Positions 1 to 5,242 of a stretch of 5,525 nt of DNA are shown here, in pieces. Position 1 is the first letter of the stretch. Every line of letters starts with the position of its first letter. The notes under the pieces are model-generated. The model saw nothing but the letters and a program-made list of their open reading frames with translations. It was not told the origin of the DNA and ran no database searches. Origin of the DNA: Actinomycetota bacterium (GTDB lineage Bacteria; Actinomycetota; Acidimicrobiia; Acidimicrobiales; GCA-2861595); assembly GCA_016781225.1 (NCBI GenBank), contig JADDQT010000151.1, positions 1-5,525 of the forward strand. The letters run 5' to 3'. A program made the translations under genes and the position numbers.

Positions 1-79
1 CGCGCAGGTGGCGGCGGCGCATGGGCGCCAGGTGCACCACGAGCGCGGGCGGAGCGGGACGGGGGACTCGGGCAGCCAT
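1..79 (-). CDS. rimI: RimI-family protein N-acetyltransferase, N-terminal fragment (runs off left edge)
   Basis: Only the first 26 codons are present. The ATG at 79-77 opens a frame with a proline-rich lead (MAARVPRPAPPALVVH) followed by LAPMRRHLR, which resembles the start of actinobacterial RimI-type GNAT acetyltransferases, where a 'PMRRRHL' stretch forms the first beta strand and helix. RimI is known to acetylate the N-terminus of ribosomal protein S18. The acetyl-CoA-binding part lies outside the window, so the domain itself cannot be confirmed. A TAA at 85-83 in the same frame rules out an earlier start. No good ribosome binding site is visible, and the start lies 14 bases after the tsaB stop, so translation is probably coupled to tsaB. 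The position directly after tsaB matches the common tsaE-tsaB-rimI order, which is the main support for the name. Confidence 0.7.
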   Translation of the reverse strand, partial: MAARVPRPAPPALVVHLAPMRRRHLR

Positions 80-83
80 GTCT

Positions 84-96
84 TAGTGCAGCACTA
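84..96. repeat. 13-base near-perfect palindrome at the tsaB-rimI junction
   Basis: TAGTGC, a single A, then GCACTA form perfect six-base inverted arms. The right arm contains the tsaB stop codon, and the left arm on the minus strand supplies the TAA that closes the rimI frame upstream of its ATG. As RNA it can only make a very short hairpin. It could be a protein-binding site, or simply chance. Confidence 0.3.
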
Positions 97-792
97 GGCG
101 CTTGCCCTGCTCTCCCAGTTGAGCTCGGCGTCCGACTTGCGCAGGTAGAGGGGTTGGAGCTCCCAGTGCTGGACGAACTCCTCCCGCAGGGCCTGCGGAT
201 GGGCCAGCTCGACGAGGGCGGCCGCCGAGGGATGAGCCGAGCCCACCTCGGCGGCTTCGGCAGCGCGAACGTCGTCGAAGGCGGTCGCGTAACGGAGGGC
301 GCCGTCGCCTACCAACAGGGCCTCCTCGTTCCTGGCCATCAGCTCGGAGGCAAGCTCCTCCGCCGAGCTCACCTGTGGCGGTCCCAACCGCTGGACACCG
401 CCGGGAACCGAACGGTAGAGGGCGTAGAAGACCTCCTCCCGGCGAGCGTCTATGACGGCGGCGATCAACCGGCTCGTCCGGCGCACGCCGAAGGCGAGGA
501 GGTCCAGGCTGGAAAGCCCGATCATGGGAATCCGCAGGCCCATGGCGAGGGCCTTGGCGGCGGCCACGCCGACGCGAAGGCCGGTGAACAGGCCGGGCCC
601 CACGTCGACGGCCACGACAGACACCTAGCTGAGCGCCACGCCGGCCTGGCGGCAGGTGAACTCGATCGCAGGAGCCAGGGTTTCGGCGTGGCGGCGGCCC
701 CTGGCGACGTGGAACGAGGCGAGCACCCCTTCGACGCCTCCGAGGGCGCAGCCCGCCTGCTGGGTGGCTGTCTCGATGCCGAGGACTATCAA
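94..792 (-). CDS. tsaB: tRNA threonylcarbamoyladenosine (t6A) biosynthesis protein TsaB, interrupted by an in-frame TAG
   Basis: TsaB is an ASKHA-fold protein that pairs with TsaD and, with TsaE, transfers threonylcarbamoyl to A37 of ANN-decoding tRNAs in the cytoplasm. The first 55 codons (792-628) carry the family start IVLGIETATQQAG and the HAETLAPAIE helix. The last 176 codons (624-94) carry VDVGPGLFTGLRVG, the AAAKALAMGL helix and a typical end, YLRKSDAELNW. Between them, in the same frame, lies a TAG at 627-625. Read through, the product would be 232 residues, the usual TsaB length, and the stop takes the place of the acidic residue normally found just before the 'VSVVAVD' strand. The start is taken as TTG 792, directly before the first beta strand; there is no ATG or GTG in frame nearby and the ribosome binding site is poor. 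It lies 10 bases after tsaE. Family assignment is secure. Whether the gene is functional is open: it may be a sequencing error, a nonsense mutation, read-through, or a split gene with the second half starting at GTG 624. Confidence 0.85.
625..627 (-). other. In-frame amber codon inside tsaB
   Basis: The minus strand reads GCG CTC AGC TAG GTG TCT GTC, i.e. A-L-S-stop-V-S-V. Coding similarity to TsaB continues on both sides in the same frame with no gap. A one-base change from GAG (Glu), CAG, AAG or another sense codon would explain it. The next codon is GTG, which could serve as a start. Confidence 0.9.
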
Positions 793-802
793 CGGAGGCC
801 GA

Positions 803-1282
803 TCATGACTGCCACCTCTCGGTGGCGGCCCGCAGCCCGTCGACGCGGCCCAACCAGGACGATCCCACCGGTCGAAGCTCGAACCGTCGTTCGTCGTCGG
901 ACTCCGTGAGCTCGATGCGCGTCTCGAGGTGGTCGGCGGGCAGCCCCGGCGCCGCCACGTCACCCCATTCGACGAGGGCAACGGCGTCGTCGTCGACCAT
1001 CTCGGCAAGGCCCAGGTCGATCACCTCCTGAAGGTGGTCGAGCCGGTACACGTCGCAGTGGACCAGCGGGAGCCGTCCCTCGTAGGAACGCATGAGGGTG
1101 AAGGTGGGGCTGACGATGTCGTCCTGCACGCCGAGCCCGCGGCCGAACCCCTGGGTGAAGGTCGTCTTGCCCGCGCCGAGGTCCCCCGACAGGAGGATCA
1201 CGTCACCCGCCGAAGCCAGCGACGCCACCGCGGCACCGAGCTCGCGGGTGTCGTCCGCCGACTTGGTGAGTGCGGTGATCAA
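803..1282 (-). CDS. tsaE: tRNA threonylcarbamoyladenosine biosynthesis ATPase TsaE
   Basis: TsaE is the P-loop ATPase that resets the TsaB-TsaD complex during t6A37 synthesis. The 159-residue product is of normal family length. Visible motifs are the Walker A loop GDLGAGKTT at residues 33-41, the switch-like VSPTFTL at 57-63, HCDVYRL at 75-81, and EWGD at 105-108, all characteristic of the family. The start chosen is TTG 1282, which gives LITALTKSADDTRELG, the usual beginning; the frame is open further upstream but that part is antisense-like and low-complexity and lies inside udg. The TTG shares bases with the udg stop (TTGA), so translation is probably coupled to udg. A purine-rich GGGGTGG about 10 bases upstream is a modest ribosome binding site. 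The stop TGA at 805-803 is followed after 10 bases by tsaB. Only the choice of start is uncertain. Confidence 0.93.
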   Translation of the reverse strand: MITALTKSADDTRELGAAVASLASAGDVILLSGDLGAGKTTFTQGFGRGLGVQDDIVSPTFTLMRSYEGRLPLVHCDVYRLDHLQEVIDLGLAEMVDDDAVALVEWGDVAAPGLPADHLETRIELTESDDERRFELRPVGSSWLGRVDGLRAATERWQS

Positions 1283-1878
1283 CGCGCCGCCACCCCGAGG
1301 TACCGCTTGGCCCGCACCAGGTCGGCCCGCAGGCCGGCCATGGCCTCGCCCGCACCACCGCTGCGCAGGACGAAGGACGGGTGGAAGGTGGGAACCACCA
1401 TGACGTTCGGGCCCGAGACCTTGCCGCTCACCGCCCGTTCGTAGGGATAGGCGCGGCCTCGTAGCTGCTTGATCCCCCGGGTCGAGTCCAGGAGCAGCCG
1501 CGTGGCGAAGTTGCCCAGCGTGACGATCACCCGCGGCTCGATGAGCTCGATCTGGCGTTCGAGGTAGGGCCGGCAGGCGGCCACCTCCGAAGGGTGAGGG
1601 TCCCTGTTCCCTGGAGGCCGGCACTTCACGGTGTTGCTTATGTATACGCGGTCACGACCGATGCCGAGCTCCTCCTGGAGCACCCGGTCGAGGAGGTGGC
1701 CGGAGCGGCCCACGAAGGGCTCGCCCTCGAGGTCCTCGTCCCGGCCCGGGCCTTCCCCGACGAACATGAGGTCGGCGCTCGTGTCGCCCACGCCGAACAC
1801 CACGTTGGTACGCCCGGCTGCCAGCGGGCACCGCGTGCACACGCTGGCCTCCCGCTCGACAGCGGCGAGATCCACCAC
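1279..1878 (-). CDS. udg: Type 4 (iron-sulfur) uracil-DNA glycosylase
   Basis: The enzyme removes uracil from DNA that arises by cytosine deamination or dUTP incorporation, starting base excision repair. The 199-residue product has the hallmarks of family 4 (UDGa/UdgA-like): the active-site motif GEGPGRDED at residues 41-49, EGEPFVGRSG at 51-60, CRPPGNRDP at 86-94, and the C-terminal PTFHPSFVL with His166-Pro167-Ser168. Four cysteines, C14, C17, C86 and C102, are spaced as expected for a 4Fe-4S ligand set. The length is typical. The start is GTG 1878, immediately followed by a second GTG; either could be used and the upstream ribosome binding site is weak. It is the first gene of the minus-strand operon and overlaps tsaE by three to four bases. 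Pairing a DNA repair enzyme with t6A genes probably reflects shared transcription and not a shared pathway. An SPO1-type DNA polymerase domain label would be a misannotation of the same family. Confidence 0.95.
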   Translation of the reverse strand: MVDLAAVEREASVCTRCPLAAGRTNVVFGVGDTSADLMFVGEGPGRDEDLEGEPFVGRSGHLLDRVLQEELGIGRDRVYISNTVKCRPPGNRDPHPSEVAACRPYLERQIELIEPRVIVTLGNFATRLLLDSTRGIKQLRGRAYPYERAVSGKVSGPNVMVVPTFHPSFVLRSGGAGEAMAGLRADLVRAKRYLGVAAR

Positions 1879-1952
1879 GCTGCGATGGTACCGCCGGCAC
1901 GGCCGGGAACTACTGCTCAGGGCTCAAATCTCCGGTAGTAGCGTCCACTTAC
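1879..1952. promoter_or_regulatory. Divergent promoter region between udg and nfeD
   Basis: This 74-base gap separates two operons that point away from each other, so it should hold both promoters or their cores. It contains the least GC-rich stretch of the neighbourhood (around 1910-1950). A TTGAGC on the minus strand (1927-1922) and a TAGTAG on the plus strand (1936-1941) are possible promoter fragments, but neither comes with a well-spaced partner box. If TAGTAG acted as a -10 element, the nfeD transcript would be nearly leaderless, which would fit the lack of a ribosome binding site before its GTG. The regulatory role is inferred from gene orientation. Confidence 0.4.
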
Positions 1953-2486
1953 GTGGACTGGGAATCTCCGGACACCTGGCGGTGGGTCTGGCTGGTGGTC
2001 ACCGTGGTGTTCGCCCTGGGGGAGCTGGTGACCCCGGCGGCATTCTTCTTCCTGCCCTTCGCCGCCGGGGCGTTCCTGGCCTTGGTCCTGGCCTTCCTCG
2101 GCGTGGGAGTCGGCTGGGAGTTCACGGCGTTCCTCGCTGTCTCGGGTGCTTCCTTTGCCTTCCTCTGGCCGATCGGGAGGCGCATGGAACGGCGATCGGG
2201 CCGCTCCGGCGTGGGATCCAACCGCTGGGTGGGCCGCCAGGGCGTGGTCCTCTCCGACATCCCCGCCGAGGTCGGCGGCACCGGTCTCATACGCCTCGAA
2301 CGAGAGCAGTGGCGTGCCGAGAGCGGCGTGGCCGGAGCTCCCATCCGCAAGGGCACCACCGTGCTCGTAAGCCGGGTGCACGGCACCCGGCTCGTCGTGC
2401 TTCCCCTCGACGACGGCCCGCTTCCCCCGATCGAACCGCAGTCCGCTCCACCTGTGACGGATTCAGAGCAAGGAGCTCAGCAATGA
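1953..2486 (+). CDS. nfeD: Short NfeD-family membrane protein (SPFH partner)
   Basis: Short NfeD proteins are encoded next to SPFH/stomatin genes and are thought to act with them in membrane microdomains. The 177-residue product starts with a tryptophan-rich segment and has hydrophobic stretches at about residues 12-28, 30-50 and 57-73 (two to three membrane passes), then a basic loop RRMERRSGR, then a soluble OB-fold domain at about 88-151. The last is typical of NfeD: GRQGVVLSDI, GTGLIRLEREQWRAES and KGTTVLVSRVHGTRLVVL. The tail after 152 is proline-rich and probably disordered. There is no N-terminal ClpP-like protease domain, so this is the short form. The start is GTG 1953, the first start codon in the open frame; no clear ribosome binding site precedes it. 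The TGA stop overlaps the ATG of the SPFH gene (ATGA), indicating coupled translation. Confidence 0.9.
   Translation: MDWESPDTWRWVWLVVTVVFALGELVTPAAFFFLPFAAGAFLALVLAFLGVGVGWEFTAFLAVSGASFAFLWPIGRRMERRSGRSGVGSNRWVGRQGVVLSDIPAEVGGTGLIRLEREQWRAESGVAGAPIRKGTTVLVSRVHGTRLVVLPLDDGPLPPIEPQSAPPVTDSEQGAQQ
2370..2392 (+). repeat. Perfect 10-base-pair hairpin inside nfeD
   Basis: AGCCGGGTGC and GCACCCGGCT are exact inverted repeats separated by the three bases ACG. The stem is GC-rich and covers codons 140-147 of nfeD, about 90 bases before the SPFH start. No run of T follows, so it is not an intrinsic terminator. It could slow ribosomes, protect or direct processing of the nfeD-SPFH transcript, or be a by-product of codon use. 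Confidence 0.5.
2470..2475 (+). promoter_or_regulatory. Ribosome binding site of the SPFH gene
   Basis: AAGGAG lies seven bases before ATG 2483, within the last codons of nfeD. It is the best ribosome binding site in the window and fixes the SPFH start, although the same frame is open far upstream. Confidence 0.85.
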
Positions 2487-3475
2487 CGTTCGTAGTCCTC
2501 TTGGGGGTCATGGGGTTCATCCTCTTCGTGTTCGCCGCCAGCTCGATAAAGATCATCCGCCCGTACCAGCGGGGGCTGGTCGAGCGGTTGGGCCGGTACC
2601 ACGCCACCGAGGAGCCGGGCCTGCGCATCATCGTCCCCGTGATCGACCGCATGGTGAGGGTGGACATGAGAGAGGTGGTCCTCGACGTCCCACCCCAGGA
2701 GGTCATCACCTCGGACAACGTGGTGGTCAGGGTGGACGCAGTCATCTACTACGAGGCCACCGACCCCCAGCGGCTCATCTACAACGTCACCAACTTCCAG
2801 ATCGCCGTCACCAAGCTGGCTCAGACCAACCTGCGCAACGTCATCGGCGACATGCAGCTCGACGAGGCCCTCACCTCCAGCGAGATCATCAACTCCCGCC
2901 TGCGGGACATCCTCGACGACGCCACCGACAAATGGGGCACACGGGTGGTGCGGGTCGAGATCCAGCGCATCGACCCACCGCCCGACGTGGTGGAGTCCAT
3001 GCACCACCAGATGAGGGCGGAGCGGACTCGTCGAGCGGTGGTCACCGAAGCGGCCGGTACCCGGGAAGCCGCCGTCACCCAGGCCGAGGGCGAGAAGACG
3101 GCAGCCGTCCTCAAGGCCGAGGGCGAGAAGGCCTCCGCCATCCTCAAGGCCCAGGGCGATGCCGAAGCCACCAAGGCCTCGGCCGACGCCGAGCGCTTCC
3201 GTCAGGACACGGTGGCCCAGGGCGAGGCCGAGGCCATACGCACGGTGTACAAGGCGATCCACGACGGCGGCCCCAGCAACGACCTGCTGGCGATCAAGTA
3301 CATGGAGACCCTCCAGATCATGGCCAATGGTCAGGCCACCAAGATCTTCCTCCCCACCGAGGCCACGGCCCTGCTCGGTGCCCTGGCCGGTGTGAGCGAC
3401 CTGTTCCAGGAGCGTGGCAACGGTGCGGGCAACGCCAGGGTGGCCCGAGCCCCCCGGCCGGCACCCTCGCCTTAG
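2483..3475 (+). CDS. SPFH/stomatin-family protein, paraslipin (QmcA-like)
   Basis: Proteins of this family oligomerise at the cytoplasmic membrane, organise microdomains and often associate with membrane proteases. The 330-residue product has one N-terminal hydrophobic anchor (residues 2-20, FVVLLGVMGFILFVFAAS), then the SPFH domain at about 22-180, with IRPYQRGLVERLGRY, GLRIIVPVIDRM, DVPPQEVITSDNV, TNLRNVIGDMQLDE and VVRVEIQRIDPP all close to the stomatin consensus. A coiled-coil region rich in Ala, Glu and Lys follows at about 181-255 and includes an 11-residue repeat (AEGEKTAAVLK, AEGEKASAILK). The conserved C-terminal DLLAIKYMETLQIMANGQ segment follows, and the tail is Gly/Ala/Pro-rich. 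The start ATG 2483 is set by a strong AAGGAG and overlaps the nfeD stop. The NfeD partner supports the paraslipin subgroup. The terminator codon is TAG. No transcription terminator is seen before the CHRD gene 49 bases on. Confidence 0.95.
   Translation: MTFVVLLGVMGFILFVFAASSIKIIRPYQRGLVERLGRYHATEEPGLRIIVPVIDRMVRVDMREVVLDVPPQEVITSDNVVVRVDAVIYYEATDPQRLIYNVTNFQIAVTKLAQTNLRNVIGDMQLDEALTSSEIINSRLRDILDDATDKWGTRVVRVEIQRIDPPPDVVESMHHQMRAERTRRAVVTEAAGTREAAVTQAEGEKTAAVLKAEGEKASAILKAQGDAEATKASADAERFRQDTVAQGEAEAIRTVYKAIHDGGPSNDLLAIKYMETLQIMANGQATKIFLPTEATALLGALAGVSDLFQERGNGAGNARVARAPRPAPSP
3083..3148 (+). repeat. Two tandem 33-base units encoding an 11-residue coiled-coil repeat
   Basis: Units 3083-3115 and 3116-3148 both begin GCCGAGGGCGAGAAG and end CTCAAG, differing only in the middle; a decayed third copy starts at 3149 (GCCCAGGGCGAT). 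They encode the Ala-Glu-Lys-rich coiled coil of the SPFH protein. This is a protein repeat, common in stomatins, and not a mobile or regulatory DNA repeat. Confidence 0.75.
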
Positions 3476-3524
3476 CATGTGCCCTTGGCCTAGAGCTCGA
3501 GTCGAAAGCAGGAATGGAATTTGG

Positions 3525-4031
3525 ATGCGCAAAGGAATGAGCAGCGCCGCAGTTCTCGCCGCCTTGGCCCTGGTGTCGGCAGGGTGCGGTGACAGCCAGG
3601 ACGAGGCCGACAAGGCGGAGGATGCCGCCAGGCGCACCGCAACCAGCGCCGTCCAGGGAGCCGAAGCCACCACTCGGTTGAGCGCCACTCTTACCGGTGC
3701 CGCCGAGGCACCCACGCCCGGCGACCCGGACGGCGCCGGGACCGCCTCCGTGAACCTCGACGTCACCAAGGGCGAGGTCTGTTACGAGGTGTCGGCGCAG
3801 AAGATCGATCGCCCCTCGGCAATGCACATCCACGAGGGCCCAGCCGGCAAGAGCGGTGGAATCGTCGTGACCTTGGCCACGCCCACGGCCAGCGACACCA
3901 CCACCAAGGGATGTGCCAACGCCGACCGCACGCTGATGGGGCGCATGGCGGCAACGCCGGGGGGCTTCTATGTGAACGTCCATTCGGCGGCCTACCCGCA
4001 GGGAGCGGTGCGAGGCCAGCTGTCCCAGTAG
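3525..4031 (+). CDS. CHRD-domain lipoprotein
   Basis: The 168-residue product begins with a lipoprotein-type signal: MRK, a hydrophobic core (SSAAVLAALALVSAG), and Cys21 as the likely lipidated residue (SAGC). A short charged linker rich in Asp, Glu, Lys and Ala follows (22-50). Residues 51-167 form one CHRD domain, recognised by RLSATLTGAAEAP near the start, the HIHEGPAGKSGGIVVTL motif, and the closing FYVNVHSAAYPQGAVRGQL. Cys86 and Cys130 could form a disulfide. CHRD domains were first described in chordin and also occur in bacterial exported proteins; their bacterial role is unknown, so none is assigned. The start ATG 3525 has AGGA 11 bases upstream and leaves a good signal peptide; Met5 is a less likely alternative. 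It lies 49 bases after the SPFH gene in the same direction and may be co-transcribed. Its TAG stop is 10 bases from the convergent alr stop. Confidence 0.9.
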   Translation: MRKGMSSAAVLAALALVSAGCGDSQDEADKAEDAARRTATSAVQGAEATTRLSATLTGAAEAPTPGDPDGAGTASVNLDVTKGEVCYEVSAQKIDRPSAMHIHEGPAGKSGGIVVTLATPTASDTTTKGCANADRTLMGRMAATPGGFYVNVHSAAYPQGAVRGQLSQ

Positions 4032-4041
4032 GACTCGGCGG

Positions 4042-5232
4042 TCAGGCCTCCTCGAGCCGCGGCTGTTCGGGCCGCCCGTCAGCGACGACCGCTCCACCTT
4101 CACCATTCACATAGACCCGTGGGACTCTGGGTCCGACGCCGCACACGATCTCGTAGCTGATGGTGTCAAGCAGCTCGGCCCAGTGGTCGGCGGTTATCTG
4201 CTCGTCGCCCTGCCGACCGATGAGCACCACCTCGTCACCGGTCTTCACGCCCGACGAGGGGCCGCAGTCGACGAGGAACTGGTCCATGGTCACGGTGCCG
4301 GCCATGGGACAGCGACGGCCGTTGACCAGGACCTCGGCTCCCGCGGCCGCCAGCCGGCGACGGACGCCGTCGTCGTACCCCAGCGGCACCGTGGCCAGGT
4401 CACCGGGCTCCGACAAGGCGTAGCTCAGCCCGTAGGACACCCGCTCACCGGCATCGAGCTCCTTGACGAAGGACACCCGAGCCTTCAGGGACATGGCAGG
4501 GCGCAGCTCCACCCTGCCGTCCAGAGCGGCACCGGGGCAGTAGCCGTAGACGGAGATCCCGCAGCGCACCAGGTCGTAACGGGCAGCCGGATGAGCGATG
4601 GCCCCCGCCGAGTTGGCTGCATGGAGCAGGTCCGGATGGATGCCGGCGAGCGCCAGGCGATCCCGTGCTTCCTCGAAGCACCGCAGCTGCTCGGTCGTGT
4701 AGCCGTCCTCCGCTGGATCCTCGGCGGCGGCAAGGTGCGTCCACAGCCCTTCGACGCGAAGCCCCCCGGCCTCCTCCACGGCACGGGCCACGTCGACCAA
4801 GGTGTCGGGAGTGGCGCCGACCCGGTGCATGCCGGTGTCGACCTTGAGGTGCACCGATGTGGGCGATCGCCCGTTCGTCGCCACCTTGGCCGCAGCCTGC
4901 ACACCCTCGACGCTGTACAGAGTGAGCGTGAGGCGCTGCGCCAGGGCATCGGCCATGGCCTCGGGTGGCGGCTCGGCGAGCAGGAGGATGGGGGCGCGGA
5001 TCCCCGCCCTTCGGAGCGCTTCACCCTCCTCGACCACAGCCACCGCCAACCAGGTGGCACCAGCGTCCAGGGCGGCGCGCGGCACCGGCACCGCCCCGTG
5101 CCCGTATCCCTCGGCCTTGACCACTGCGCACAGGGCGGCGGGTGCCGCCACCGTCGCCAAGGCGGCGGTGTTGTGGCGGACAGCGTCGAGGTCCACCTCC
5201 GCCCACGCCGGGCGAGACAGAGCCTCAGGCAC
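4042..5232 (-). CDS. alr: Alanine racemase
   Basis: This PLP enzyme interconverts L- and D-alanine, supplying D-alanine for peptidoglycan. The 396-residue product has the fold type III barrel start RPAWAEVDLDAVRHN, the PLP lysine Lys39 in VVKAEGYGHG, KVDTGMHRVG at 130-139, WTHLAAAED near 164-172, the catalytic tyrosine Tyr267 in ERVSYG, LGYDDGVRR at 284-292, and the C-terminal beta domain motifs AGTVTMDQF (311-319) and ISYEIVCGVGPRVPRVYV. A Thr occupies the position before MDQ where many homologues have Cys. About 20 extra residues follow the conserved end. The start is GTG 5232, preceded by AGGA six bases upstream; the open frame extends 43 codons further into nnrD but that part is arginine-rich shadow sequence. 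The gene starts eight bases after the nnrD stop, so the two are probably co-transcribed. The expected neighbour tsaE is displaced by the plus-strand module. Confidence 0.96.
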   Translation of the reverse strand: MPEALSRPAWAEVDLDAVRHNTAALATVAAPAALCAVVKAEGYGHGAVPVPRAALDAGATWLAVAVVEEGEALRRAGIRAPILLLAEPPPEAMADALAQRLTLTLYSVEGVQAAAKVATNGRSPTSVHLKVDTGMHRVGATPDTLVDVARAVEEAGGLRVEGLWTHLAAAEDPAEDGYTTEQLRCFEEARDRLALAGIHPDLLHAANSAGAIAHPAARYDLVRCGISVYGYCPGAALDGRVELRPAMSLKARVSFVKELDAGERVSYGLSYALSEPGDLATVPLGYDDGVRRRLAAAGAEVLVNGRRCPMAGTVTMDQFLVDCGPSSGVKTGDEVVLIGRQGDEQITADHWAELLDTISYEIVCGVGPRVPRVYVNGEGGAVVADGRPEQPRLEEA

Positions 5233-5238
5233 CGGTTT

Positions 5239-5242
5239 TCCT
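5239..5242 (-). promoter_or_regulatory. Ribosome binding site of alr
   Basis: AGGA on the minus strand lies six bases before GTG 5232 and shares bases with the nnrD TAG stop. It supports the GTG as the alr start over the longer upstream frame. Confidence 0.65.

Noticed and set aside
789..806. Five-codon mini-frame (M-I-G-L-R) bridging the tsaE stop and the tsaB start
   Set aside because: It overlaps both genes at ATGA and TTGA and could be a coupling leader, but so short a frame is expected by chance.
154..909. A 251-codon plus-strand frame opposite tsaB and tsaE
   Set aside because: The minus strand carries clear TsaB and TsaE motifs; the plus frame is low-complexity shadow sequence.
1631..2482. 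Long in-frame extension upstream of the SPFH gene, giving a 614-residue frame
   Set aside because: This part is arginine- and proline-rich shadow sequence over udg and nfeD; the SPFH start at 2483 has a strong ribosome binding site and begins with the family's membrane anchor.
3083..3160. Tandem 33-base units as a CRISPR-like or mobile repeat
   Set aside because: They are in frame, have no spacers, and encode the coiled-coil repeat common to stomatin-family proteins.
2477..3769. A 430-codon minus-strand frame antisense to the SPFH and CHRD genes
   Set aside because: It mirrors two well-recognised plus-strand genes, has His/Gly/Leu-rich composition typical of GC-rich shadow frames, and matches no family.
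4055..4064. AGCCGCGGCT palindrome near the end of alr as a terminator
   Set aside because: It lies inside the alr coding region, has no loop and is not followed by T residues.
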